Assembly (NCBI RefSeq): GCF_019049255.1
Contig: NZ_JAGMUJ010000187.1
Location: 12,564-76,563, forward strand
DNA: 64,000 bases
Reading direction: 5' to 3'
DNA from: Streptomyces sp. AC558_RSS880
GTDB taxonomy: Bacteria; Actinomycetota; Actinomycetes; Streptomycetales; Streptomycetaceae
The position numbers and the translations under genes are program-made. The notes beneath the pieces are model-generated. The model was given only the letters and a program-made list of their open reading frames with translations, did not search any database and was not told the DNA's origin. Below are positions 26,110 to 33,947 of this stretch, piece after piece. Each line of letters opens with the position of its first letter. Positions within the stretch are counted from its first letter, which is position 1.

Positions 26110-26853
26110 TCATCGGCTGAACAGTTCGAAGGCGACGGCGGGTTCGCCGGCGAACCGCGAGCTGTGGACGCGGGTGTTGTCGGCCAGGAAGCGGCGCGCG
26201 TACGTCTCGGGGTCCTCCTCGGTCAGGGCCTCCAGATAGGCGCGGTGCCGCAGCAGGGACCGCACCCCCTGTTCGAAGCCCGCCTCGGCGGGCACGGCAT
26301 GGGACGGCGTCGGCGAGTTGGCGACGGCCACCCAGCGGACGCCGTCCCAGGGCCGGAGCCCCTGTTCGGTGAGTTCCGGGAAGATCCAGCGGTTACCGGC
26401 GTCCGCCACCGCGTCCAGGACGGCGCGTCCCACCGCGACGTGGTCCGGGGTGTTCCAGGCCCCGCTCGCCCAGGTGTCCCGGTGATTCAGGGTGATCACC
26501 AGCTCGGGCCGGTGACGCCGTACGGCGCCGGCGATGTCGCGGCGCAGGGGGATGCCGTACTCGATCACACCGTCCCGGTGGTCGAGGAACTCCACCGCGC
26601 GGACTCCGACCGCCGCGGCGGCGGCACGCTGTTCGGCCTCGCGCAACGAGCGGGCCCGCTCGGGCGTCATGGTGTCCATCCCGGCCTCACCACGGGTGGC
26701 CAGGACGTAGGTGATCTGCCGGCCGTCGGCCACCCAGGAGGCCACGGCCGCCGAGCAGCCGTACTCGAGATCGTCGGGATGCGCCACCACCGCGAGTGCT
26801 CGACGCCAGTCGTCCGGCATCGGCCGCAGGGGGGTGGGGGAACCGTCGGTCAC
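26110..26853 (-). CDS. PIG-L/LmbE-family deacetylase
   Basis: A 247-residue zinc-dependent deacetylase. The metal motif AHPDDLEYG lies near residue 20 and the later ligand in PDHVAVG (about 120), with an ATRGEAG turn between. Family members remove acetyl from N-acetylglucosamine-type sugars, as in mycothiol (MshB/Mca), glycopeptide and lincosamide pathways. The start is GTG 26853: it shares GTGA with the stop of the reductase gene upstream, which implies coupling, and GGGAG lies before it. The alternative ATG is 12 codons later. In this cluster it may trim a sugar or thiol adduct (inference). Confidence 0.85.
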   Translation of the reverse strand: MTDGSPTPLRPMPDDWRRALAVVAHPDDLEYGCSAAVASWVADGRQITYVLATRGEAGMDTMTPERARSLREAEQRAAAAAVGVRAVEFLDHRDGVIEYGIPLRRDIAGAVRRHRPELVITLNHRDTWASGAWNTPDHVAVGRAVLDAVADAGNRWIFPELTEQGLRPWDGVRWVAVANSPTPSHAVPAEAGFEQGVRSLLRHRAYLEALTEEDPETYARRFLADNTRVHSSRFAGEPAVAFELFSR

Positions 26854-28112
26854 GCCCCTGCTCCCGCCGGTCGTGCGGGACGGTCGAGAAGGTTCTCCAG
26901 AGGGACCGAAGGATCGGTGAGGACGGCGTCCTCCGTCTCCGTCCCCGACTCGATCAGGGCGCGGATCGTTCCGACGGCGTCCCACACATTGACGCTCATC
27001 CCGGCCAGAACCCGGTTTCCGGACATCCAGAAGGCGATGAACCGCCGTTCTTCCCGTGCTCCGCGGAAGACGACACGGTCGTAGCCGCCCGGCTCGGTGT
27101 ACCCGGTGTATTCCATCCCGAGGTCGTACTGGTCGGTGTAGAAGTACGGCAGCCGGTCGTACACCGCGTCCTTGCCCAGCATGCTCAGCGCGGCGGTACG
27201 CGGCTGGTGCAGAGCGTTGGCCCAGTGTTCCACGCGCAGGTGCCGACCGAGCCGCGGGTGATAGGCGTTGGCGACGTCACCGGCGGCGTGGACGCCGGCT
27301 GCGGAGGTCCGCAGGTGCTCGTCCGTCACGATGCCGTCGCGCACCTCGAGGCCCGCCTCCTCGGCGAGACGGACGTTGGGCGTGATGCCGACGCCCACCA
27401 CGACGGCGTCCGCGGGCACGTGACTGCCGTCGGCGAGCCGGACCCCGTCGACGCGGCCCCCCGTTCCGGTGACCCGCTCGATCCGGGCGTGGGGACGCAG
27501 GTCCACCCCGTGGTCCTGGTGCAGACGGGCGAAGACCTCGGCCGCTTCCCGGCCCAGAACCTTCAGCAGCGGCAGTTCTCCGCGCTCGAGCACGGTCACC
27601 TCCGCCCCGGCGGCCCGGGCCGCCGCGGCCGTCTCCAGCCCGATCCACCCGCCGCCGACCACCACTATGCGCGCGCCCTCGGTGAACGCGGCCTTCAGCC
27701 GCTCGCTGTCGCCCACGCGCCGCAGGTACAGCACGTTCTCCAGGTTCGCGCCCGGCACCGACAGACGGCGCGGTGAGGAACCCGTCGCCAGGAGCAGCCT
27801 GGCGTAGGACACGCGACGGCCGTCGTCCAGCGTCACCTCTCCGGCACGCGCGTCGACGGAGGCCACGCCGGTGCCCAGAAGCAGGTCGACGTCGTGTTCC
27901 CGGTACCAGTCCTCGGGGTGCACGTGAAGGGACTCGCGGTCCTCCTTGCCCAGCAGGTAGCCCTTGGACAGCGGCGGTCGGATGTAGGGCCGCTCCCGCT
28001 CGTCCCCGATGAGGAGGAGCGGCCCGTCGTGGCCGTGCTTGCGGAGCTCCTCCGCGGCCTTGCCCGCGGCCAGGCCACCCCCGACGATGACGAACGTTTT
28101 CACACGTGACAT
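26850..28112 (-). CDS. NAD(P)H-dependent ferredoxin reductase
   Basis: A 420-residue FAD enzyme of the rubredoxin/putidaredoxin reductase type. The FAD motif FVIVGGGLAAGKAAEEL is at residues 7-23. RPPLSKGYLLG is near 50-60, the NAD motif IVVVGGGWIGLETAA near 148, and the AAGDVA signature near 270. A ferredoxin-reductase C-terminal domain with FWMSGNRVLAGM closes it. It passes electrons from NADH to a ferredoxin that serves a monooxygenase or other oxidoreductase. It is the first gene of a four-gene leftward operon. The ATG follows ACGGGGAT; the promoter signal begins 62 bases upstream. Confidence 0.9.
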   Translation of the reverse strand: MSRVKTFVIVGGGLAAGKAAEELRKHGHDGPLLLIGDERERPYIRPPLSKGYLLGKEDRESLHVHPEDWYREHDVDLLLGTGVASVDARAGEVTLDDGRRVSYARLLLATGSSPRRLSVPGANLENVLYLRRVGDSERLKAAFTEGARIVVVGGGWIGLETAAAARAAGAEVTVLERGELPLLKVLGREAAEVFARLHQDHGVDLRPHARIERVTGTGGRVDGVRLADGSHVPADAVVVGVGITPNVRLAEEAGLEVRDGIVTDEHLRTSAAGVHAAGDVANAYHPRLGRHLRVEHWANALHQPRTAALSMLGKDAVYDRLPYFYTDQYDLGMEYTGYTEPGGYDRVVFRGAREERRFIAFWMSGNRVLAGMSVNVWDAVGTIRALIESGTETEDAVLTDPSVPLENLLDRPARPAGAGA

Positions 28113-28173
28113 GAGATCCCCGTCCCAGTTCGTGAGGCGCACACAGCGAGCCGTGTGGTCCGGTAACCCATCA

Positions 28174-28200
28174 GACCGGGCGACGACACCGCTTGTGACA
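28174..28200 (-). promoter_or_regulatory. TGTCACA-N16-GGTC promoter for the ferredoxin reductase operon
   Basis: On the minus strand TGTCACA (28200-28194), 16 bases, GGTC (28177-28174). The first gene starts at 28112. Confidence 0.83.
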
Positions 28201-28263
28201 CCGCTGTGCGGGCGTTCCGGTCCGGTCGCCGTGGGCCTCTCCCGCCGGTTTCCGGCGGCCGGT

Positions 28264-29031
28264 TCACGAGCGGTCCGGGCGTGTGACGGCCAGGACGCGG
28301 GGATCATCGTGCCCCGGCAGCGGGACGAACCCGTGCCGTTCCAGGTCGGCACTGATGCGAGCACGCGAGGCGGGCCACATCCAGAACGTCTCCGTGTGCT
28401 CCCGCAGCACACCTTGCTCGCTCCGCACCCAGTAGTCGACACGGGTGCGGATGCGATAACCGGCCGTCGACATCGTCATGCGGCCCCCGTACACGTGCTC
28501 GCCCACCCGCTTCTCCGGCAGCAGGCGCACGATGTCACGGGTCGGCAGCACGGCGGGCGGCAGCTGCAGGAACAGCGAACCCCCGGGGACCAGAGCCGCA
28601 CGGACCGCGGGCCAGAGCACATCCCGTGCGGCCGGCGGGAGACAGGCGACCGTGTTGTGACACACGGCGACGTCCACGACCGCGTACAGAGACGCCTGGT
28701 CCAGCGCGTGCGGGTGCACGGTCACCCGCTCCCGTTGCCGCGCGGGCAGGACGGCGAGGCGGGTCAGCAGCGACGTGCGCATGGCCCGTGCGGGCTCGAC
28801 GGCGTGCACGTCGACCTGGGACTCGACCAGGCTCATCAGCGTGACCCGTCCTGTCCCGGCACCGATGTCCAGCACGCCGAGACGGGCCTTCGCGACCTGA
28901 CGGCCGTAGAGGTGGCGGACGCGCTTCTCGTCCTGGTCGGCCTGCAGGATGTCGTAGAACTCGGCGGTCACGGCATACGAGTCCGGGTGCTGCCGGGCGG
29001 TCGGCGCTTCTGTGGTGACAACAGGGTGCAT
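28264..29031 (-). CDS. class I SAM-dependent methyltransferase
   Basis: A 255-residue methyltransferase with the SAM motif VLDIGAGTGRVTL near residue 58, VHAVEPARAM (motif II acid) near 80, DVAVCHNTVACLPP near 115 and PGGSLFLQLPP near 140. The C-terminal substrate region includes FWMWPASRARISAD. The family can methylate small molecules, such as phenols or carboxylates; the acceptor is unknown. The ATG at 29031 has a weak ribosome site, but the promoter signal ends only nine bases before it, so translation is probably leaderless. An alternative ATG at 29067 would lie within the promoter and is less likely. It stands 151 bases upstream of the reductase operon and may be part of the same pathway. 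Confidence 0.83.
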   Translation of the reverse strand: MHPVVTTEAPTARQHPDSYAVTAEFYDILQADQDEKRVRHLYGRQVAKARLGVLDIGAGTGRVTLMSLVESQVDVHAVEPARAMRTSLLTRLAVLPARQRERVTVHPHALDQASLYAVVDVAVCHNTVACLPPAARDVLWPAVRAALVPGGSLFLQLPPAVLPTRDIVRLLPEKRVGEHVYGGRMTMSTAGYRIRTRVDYWVRSEQGVLREHTETFWMWPASRARISADLERHGFVPLPGHDDPRVLAVTRPDRS

Positions 29032-29039
29032 GCCAGCAA

Positions 29040-29066
29040 GACAACATGTGAGCCGTGCGTGTGACA
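29040..29066 (-). promoter_or_regulatory. TGTCACA-N16-TGTC promoter, leaderless methyltransferase gene
   Basis: On the minus strand TGTCACA (29066-29060), 16 bases, TGTC (29043-29040). A start site six or seven bases further falls at the ATG itself. Confidence 0.6.
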
Positions 29067-29129
29067 TACGGATCGCGTGCGGGACCGGACCGTGGCTTTG
29101 GGAGAGTGACCGCCGTCACGGCTGTGCGG

Positions 29130-29156
29130 TGTCACAGACGGATGACATGTGCAGTC
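29130..29156 (+). promoter_or_regulatory. TGTCACA-N16-AGTC promoter for the hydroxyacid dehydrogenase gene
   Basis: TGTCACA at 29130-29136, 16 bases, AGTC at 29153-29156. The start codon is 153 bases further. One change in the -10 box. Confidence 0.5.
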
Positions 29157-29308
29157 AGTCCTCTTGTTCCGGCCTGGACGCCGGACCGGCCATCGGCCCG
29201 CCGCTCGGAGACACGGCGACCCACACCAGTGGCCCCATGGCCGCGCACCGGCCGGTGTGCCGTGTGCTTCCGGCCCACGAACCCGGAGTGAAAGCAGAGC
29301 CCGTCGAC

Positions 29309-30249
29309 ATGAGCGCGAGTTCCCCCCAGGTATGGCTGCCCGCACACTTCGCCAGTCCTGCCGATCTGCCGCCCGGACTGGACTACGCCCGCTGGAACGG
29401 CCGTTCGGCCTTCCCCTCGGACCCGGCGGAGGTGGTGTTCTACGCTCCGCCGCTGACCCAGGACATCGACATCATCAGCAAGCCCCTGCACCGCATGACA
29501 CGTCTCCGCGCGGTCCAGGCACACTCAGTGCGGGGACCGACGAACTGCGAGCGGAACTGGACCGGCTCCCTCGCCCGGTGACGCTCTGCAACGCGCGAGG
29601 CGTCCCCGCTCCGAGCACGGCGGAACTGGCCCTGACGCTGATCCTCGCCTCGCTGCGGGGAATACCGGAGTCGCTCCGCGCCCAGGACCGCGGGGCGTGG
29701 AGCCCGCGGTTCTTCCCGTCCCTGTACGAACGGTCCGTGCTCATCGTCGGCTACGGCGCCGTCGGTTCCGCGTTGGAAGATCTCCTGGCACCCTTCGGTT
29801 GCGCGGTGACCCGCGTCGCGAGCGAGGAACGGGACTCACGCCGGGGGCCGGTGCACTCCGTGACTCACCTGCCCCGGCTCGTCGCGGACGCGGACGTGGT
29901 CGTGCTGTCCCTCCCGCTCACGCCGCGGACCCGCCGGCTCTTCGACGCAGGCCTGCTGGCACGCATGAAGGACGGTGCCCTGCTCGTCAACGTGTCCCGA
30001 GGAGCCGTCGTCGACACCGACGCCCTGCTGAAGGAGGCGCACGACGGACGGTTGCGGGCCGCGCTCGACGTGACCGACCCCGAACCGCTCCCGCCGGCAC
30101 ATCCGCTCTGGGCAGCACCCGGCGTGCTCATCACCCCACACGTCGGAGCGTTCACCCCGTCCCTGTGGCCACGTCTCGAAGCACTCGTCCGACGCCAGTT
30201 GGCCCGATTCGCCGCAGGTGAGGAGCTCGAGAACGTCGTGTCCCGCTGA
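29309..30249 (+). pseudogene. D-isomer 2-hydroxyacid dehydrogenase, single frameshift
   Basis: The N-terminal part starts at ATG 29309 (PQVWLPAHFASPADLPPGLD, then RLRAVQ) in one frame. From about 29520 the homology continues in another frame (TLSAGTDELR, NARGVPAPSTAELALTL). That frame holds the NAD motif VLIVGYGAVGSALEDLL, the catalytic Arg region NVSRGAVVDTDAL, the Glu in VTDPEPLPP and the His in ITPHVGAFTP. A two-base gain or one-base loss near 29518-29521 explains it. All catalytic parts remain, so the event is recent, or it is a sequencing error. If repaired it would make about 310 residues, a PGDH-like oxidoreductase. Confidence 0.8.
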
Positions 30250-30315
30250 CCGCGGGCTTCGAGGGCGCGAGCCGCGCCCCGGCCGGCCGCTCCGGGCCCG
30301 ACGCCGACCCGCCGG
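30250..30315. other. left part of a 341-base gap before the cytochrome b gene
   Basis: Short GC-rich spacer before the promoter signal; nothing recognised. The right part (30343-30590) would be the transcribed leader. Confidence 0.4.
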
Positions 30316-30342
30316 TGTCACACCGCGGATGTCTCGCCGGTC
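30316..30342 (+). promoter_or_regulatory. TGTCACA-N16-GGTC promoter for the cytochrome b gene
   Basis: TGTCACA at 30316-30322, 16 bases, GGTC at 30339-30342. The start codon is at 30591, so a leader of about 240 bases is implied. Confidence 0.72.
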
Positions 30343-30590
30343 ATGGTGACGACAGCAGTTCACGCATCATGCCCGAACGGTACAGCGACGGACGAGTCGG
30401 CCCGATCTTGCCGCACGCACGCCGAACGGGCCTCGCGGCCGGGGATCCGTCGGGTGACCGGTACGCACGGCACGGCCGCACGGCGGCCGGAACGCCCCGC
30501 GCACGCCGGTGCCGCGGACTCACGGTGGAGCCCGGACCGCGACGCCGGCCGTGGTGAGCCTCGGGTGACGCAGAAACGAATGGTGAAGAG
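30343..30590 (+). other. long 5' leader of the orphan cytochrome b gene
   Basis: About 240 bases lie between the promoter signal and the start codon with no gene that I recognise. An 83-codon open frame begins right at the -10 box and overlaps the cytochrome b start, but it has no ribosome site and is highly basic. The leader could hold a regulatory RNA fold; none is obvious by eye. Confidence 0.35.
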
Positions 30591-32210
30591 ATGAGCAACG
30601 ACAGCCGGCCGACCGAGCCGGGGCACGGGCACACGGGGGAGAAACTGGCTCAATGGGCGGAGAGCCGACTGGGCTACCGCCGTGTCGTCCGCTCCGCACG
30701 GCGCCTGGTCTTCCCCGATCACTGGTCGTTCATGCTCGGCGAGATCGCGCTCTACAGTTTCGTCATCCTGCTGGTCACCGGCGTCTATCTGAGCTTCTAC
30801 TTCCATCCCTCCTCCAACCCCGTGGTCTACCAGGGCGGTTACGCCCCGCTGCGGGGACAGTCGGTGTCGGAGGCCTACGCCTCGACCCTGCACATCTCCT
30901 TCGACGTCCGTGGCGGTCTGCTCATCCGCCAGGCGCACCACTGGGCAGCCCTGGTCTTCGTCGCCGCCGTGTTCGTGCACATGCTGCGGGTCTTTTTCAC
31001 CGGTGCCTTCCGCAGACCGCGAGAGTTGAACTGGGTATTCGGATTCCTGCTGCTCGTCATGGCGATGTTCGCGGGCTTGACCGGCTACGACCTTCCCGAC
31101 GACCTGTTGTCCGGAACCGGCCTGCAGGTCGTGAACGGCACCATTCTGTCGATCCCGGTCGTCGGGACCTATCTGTCCTTCTTCCTCTTCGGCGGCGAGT
31201 TCCCCGGCGACGACCTGATCGCCCGCTTCAACACCCTCCACGTCCTCGTCATCCCCGGACTGATGGTCGCGTTGATCGTCGGCCACGTGGCCTTGGCCGT
31301 ACGCCACCGGCACACCCAGTTCCCCGGCCCCGGCCGTACCAACGGCAACGTCGTCGGCCTTCCGTTCAAGGTGTACGCCGTCAAAGCAGGCGCCTATTTC
31401 TTCTTCGTGTCCGGCGTGATCTTCTTCATGGCCGCCGTCGCACAGATCAATCCCGTGTGGACATACGGACCCTTCCGCCCCGACCAGGTCTCCGCCGGGT
31501 CCCAGCCCGACTGGTACATGGGCGTCGCCGACGGCCTGCTGCGTGTCATGCCGGGCTGGGAGATCGACTTCTGGGGTCACACGCTGGCCCTGGACAACTT
31601 CCTGCCCCTGCTGTTCGGCGTGCTGCTCTTCCTGGCCATGGGCGCCTATCCGTTCCTCGAGGCCTGGGTCACGGACGACGAACGCGAGCAGCACCTGCTG
31701 GACCGCCCACGCAACCGCCCGGTGCGGACCGCTCTGGGCGTGGCCTGGCTCAGCGTGTATGCCGTGGCTCTCATCGGAGCAGCCAACGACATCATCGCCG
31801 TCCGGCTGCACGTTTCCGTCAACGCGGTGACCTGGGCCGTGCGCGTCGGCCTGTTCGTCGTCCCGGTCCTGGCCTTCATCCTCACCAAGCGCCTGGCACT
31901 GGGCCTGCAGCGCCGAGACCGCGAGAAGGTGCTGCACGGGCGTGAGAGCGGTGTCATCAAACGTCTTCCGCACGGCGGATACGTGGAGATACACGAGCCC
32001 CTCGACCCGGCGCGACTGCACACGCTGACCGCTCATGAGCAGTACCGGCCTCTGACGGCCGTAGCCGTGCCGGACACGGAGGGCGCCACGCCCAGCCGTA
32101 CCCAGCGTCTGCGCGCCGGGCTCAGCCGTGCCCTCCACGGCACCGGCACACAGGTCTCCAAGCCCACGGCGGCCGAGTACGAGGAGATCACCGGTCGCCA
32201 CCGGTCCTGA
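30591..32210 (+). CDS. qcrB: cytochrome b subunit of a cytochrome bc complex (QcrB-like), orphan
   Basis: A 539-residue actinobacterial-type cytochrome b. The first heme-ligand helix holds RQAHHWAALVFVAAVFVHML (His residues 14 apart). The second holds FNTLHVLVIP and GHVALAVRH. The loop HTQFPGPGRTNGN and the quinol-site motif PDWY (PEWY in others) are present. About eight to nine membrane spans and a long C-terminal cytoplasmic tail are seen. It would oxidise quinol in the bcc complex, but the Rieske (qcrA) and cytochrome c (qcrC) genes are not nearby. It may replace the housekeeping subunit in the complex under certain conditions (inference). The ATG follows GGTGAAGAG. Residues needed for heme ligation all appear intact. 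Confidence 0.92.
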   Translation: MSNDSRPTEPGHGHTGEKLAQWAESRLGYRRVVRSARRLVFPDHWSFMLGEIALYSFVILLVTGVYLSFYFHPSSNPVVYQGGYAPLRGQSVSEAYASTLHISFDVRGGLLIRQAHHWAALVFVAAVFVHMLRVFFTGAFRRPRELNWVFGFLLLVMAMFAGLTGYDLPDDLLSGTGLQVVNGTILSIPVVGTYLSFFLFGGEFPGDDLIARFNTLHVLVIPGLMVALIVGHVALAVRHRHTQFPGPGRTNGNVVGLPFKVYAVKAGAYFFFVSGVIFFMAAVAQINPVWTYGPFRPDQVSAGSQPDWYMGVADGLLRVMPGWEIDFWGHTLALDNFLPLLFGVLLFLAMGAYPFLEAWVTDDEREQHLLDRPRNRPVRTALGVAWLSVYAVALIGAANDIIAVRLHVSVNAVTWAVRVGLFVVPVLAFILTKRLALGLQRRDREKVLHGRESGVIKRLPHGGYVEIHEPLDPARLHTLTAHEQYRPLTAVAVPDTEGATPSRTQRLRAGLSRALHGTGTQVSKPTAAEYEEITGRHRS

Positions 32211-32247
32211 TCGGTGGCGCACGCCGGCGAGACCTGTCGCCGCGACA

Positions 32248-32274
32248 TGTCACACCTTCGGGCGGTATCCGGTC
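32248..32274 (+). promoter_or_regulatory. TGTCACA-N16-GGTC promoter upstream of the secreted hydrolase gene
   Basis: TGTCACA at 32248-32254, 16 bases, GGTC at 32271-32274. The start codon is at 32531, again with a long leader. Confidence 0.72.
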
Positions 32275-32530
32275 TCAAGGAGTGAAAAGGCGACACAACG
32301 TGCGGTCGGCGCGACCAGCACCGCCCACACGGCGCCTCACCCCGCACGACGCGCAGCTCGCCACCTCGAGCGGCTGTCACCTCCCGTGCAGCGGCGACAC
32401 AGCTGAGCCGGGGGTCGCAGCGGTCCTCACCCGGACGCCGGCTGCGCAGTGCGGACATCCACCACCCAGCGGCACCGCCCGCTCCCGCTCAGGGAGCCCT
32501 GGTACCGATCCCGCCCGAAAGGCACTCGAC
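32275..32530 (+). other. long 5' leader of the secreted hydrolase gene
   Basis: About 250 bases between promoter signal and start codon. The hydrolase frame is open through here from a GTG at 32282, but that start has no spacing from its AAGGAG and would hide the signal peptide, so I treat this as leader. A further TGTCACC at about 32378 lacks a -10 box. Confidence 0.4.
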
Positions 32531-33373
32531 ATGAACCGTACCCCCCGCAGCAGCCGGGCCCGCAGCGCGCTCATCGCTCTGGCCGGCGCCAGCATCGCCG
32601 CCGGCCTGCTCGCCACCACGGTCGCCCCGGCCTCCGCCGACAAGGGCACTCCTGCCCAGGGAGCCAAGCCCACCGTCGTTCTGGTCCACGGTGCTTTCGC
32701 CGACTCCACGAGTTGGAACGACGTCATCAGGAGACTGCGGCACGACGGCTATCCGGTGGTCGCCGTCGCCAACCCGCTGCGCTCCCTGAGCGGCGACTCC
32801 GCCTACCTCAAGGACGTCCTGGCCGGCATCGAAGGACCCATCGTCCTGGTGGGTCACTCCTACGGCGGTTCGGTGATCAGCAACGCCGCCACCGGTGACA
32901 AGAACGTCAAGGCGCTGGTCTACCTCGCCGCCTTCCTCCCCGAGAAGGGCGAGAGCGCGGTCGACCTGTCGGGAAGGTTCCCCGGCAGCACTCTCGGGGA
33001 CGCGCTGCGCCCCGTGCCGGTCACGAACGCCGACGGTTCACGAGGCACCGACCTCTACATCCAGAACGACAAGTTCCGGCACCAGTTCGCCGCCGACGTG
33101 CCCCGTAACGAGACCGACCTGATGGCCGTCACGCAACGACCGGTCACCGAGGCCGCTCTGGCCGAGGGGGCGGCCGAACCGGCCTGGAAGACCATCCCCT
33201 CCTGGGTTCTGGTGGCCACGCGGGACCTCAACATCCCTGCTGCCGCCCAGAAGTTCATGGCGGAACGAGCCGGCGCTCGCACCACTGAGGTCCGAGCCTC
33301 CCACGCGGTGAGCGTCTCGCAGCCCGGCAAGGTGACCGACGTCATCGAGGACGCCGCTCGCGCGGTGCGCTGA
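32531..33373 (+). CDS. secreted alpha/beta hydrolase (EstA-like)
   Basis: A 280-residue protein with a Sec signal peptide (basic MNRTPRSSRARS, hydrophobic ALIALAGASIAAGLL, cleavage near ASA at residue 36). The alpha/beta hydrolase core has VVLVHGAFADSTSW for the oxyanion hole, VGHSYGGSVISNAA for the Ser nucleophile (about residue 115), an acid in VLVATRDLNIP and the catalytic His in RASHAVSVSQP. It is nearly colinear with the protein at 45210, which has no signal peptide. The substrate may be a small ester or lactone. The ATG is chosen because the signal peptide follows at once. A strong terminator follows. Confidence 0.9.
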   Translation: MNRTPRSSRARSALIALAGASIAAGLLATTVAPASADKGTPAQGAKPTVVLVHGAFADSTSWNDVIRRLRHDGYPVVAVANPLRSLSGDSAYLKDVLAGIEGPIVLVGHSYGGSVISNAATGDKNVKALVYLAAFLPEKGESAVDLSGRFPGSTLGDALRPVPVTNADGSRGTDLYIQNDKFRHQFAADVPRNETDLMAVTQRPVTEAALAEGAAEPAWKTIPSWVLVATRDLNIPAAAQKFMAERAGARTTEVRASHAVSVSQPGKVTDVIEDAARAVR

Positions 33374-33385
33374 CCCCGCACCAGC

Positions 33386-33421
33386 GGTCGAGGGCCGGCG
33401 GCAGACCGCCGGCCCTCGACC
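33386..33421. terminator. hairpin after the secreted hydrolase gene
   Basis: Perfect 16-base arms, 33386-33401 and 33406-33421, with a 4-base loop. Confidence 0.85.
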
Positions 33422-33487
33422 GGCATCGGGGAGGGCGCACCCGGCCGGTCCGGCCGGTCGAGTGTGCCGACCCCGCTCAACCGACCG

Positions 33488-33520
33488 CCGGGGCCGGTGC
33501 GTGAACCGCACCGGCCCCGG
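33488..33520 (+). promoter_or_regulatory. leader hairpin just before the GNAT gene
   Basis: Perfect 14-base arms 33488-33501 and 33507-33520 with a 5-base loop, ending 18 bases before the GNAT ATG and directly before its AAGGACG ribosome site. It could be an attenuator, a second terminator, or a stabilising leader. Confidence 0.5.
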
Positions 33521-33538
33521 CCGCACAAGGACGTACGC

Positions 33539-33874
33539 ATGCGCCGCGAACCGCGGATCACCCCGACAGACCTCGGCGACCTTGCCCGCCTTGTGGCGAT
33601 GCACCGCCGCTGTTCGCCGCAGTCCGTGTGGAGCCGCTACCACCGGGCCATGGCCGACCCCCGGACCTACCTGCCCACTCTGCTGTCCCGCCCCGGATCG
33701 GTACATCTGGCCGCGCGGGACACCATCGGTCGTATCGTCGCTGTCGGCCACTTGATGCCCGACCACACGGGTGTGGAGGCCGCGCTCCTCGTCGAGGACT
33801 CCTGGCAGGGCCGCGGACTCGGCACCCGCCTGCTGCGCCATGTGGGCCACCACGCGCTGGCAGGCGGCCCGTAG
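33539..33874 (+). CDS. GNAT-family acetyltransferase, short form
   Basis: A 111-residue protein. The first part reads TPTDLGDLARLVAMHRRCSP, and the acetyl-CoA motif A lies at the end (EDSWQGRGLGTRLLRHV, about residues 86-102). The chain stops a few residues after motif A, so motif B and the last strands of a full GNAT domain are missing. It could be a minimal acetyl-CoA-binding protein or the C-terminally cut remnant of a longer enzyme. Similar short forms occur fused to larger proteins. No partner gene follows; it sits between two hairpins as a single-gene unit. The ATG follows AAGGACG. Confidence 0.65.
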   Translation: MRREPRITPTDLGDLARLVAMHRRCSPQSVWSRYHRAMADPRTYLPTLLSRPGSVHLAARDTIGRIVAVGHLMPDHTGVEAALLVEDSWQGRGLGTRLLRHVGHHALAGGP

Positions 33875-33889
33875 GCGGAGCAGACGGCG

Positions 33890-33925
33890 GAGGGCCGGCG
33901 CGGCCCTTCGGCCGCGCCGGCCCTC
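33890..33925. terminator. hairpin between GNAT and E2 genes
   Basis: Perfect 16-base arms 33890-33905 and 33910-33925 with a CTTC loop, between convergent genes, followed by CTCC rather than a T run, as is common in actinomycetes. Confidence 0.87.
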
Positions 33926-33947
33926 TCCATGCCGGGGTGTCGGGAAC

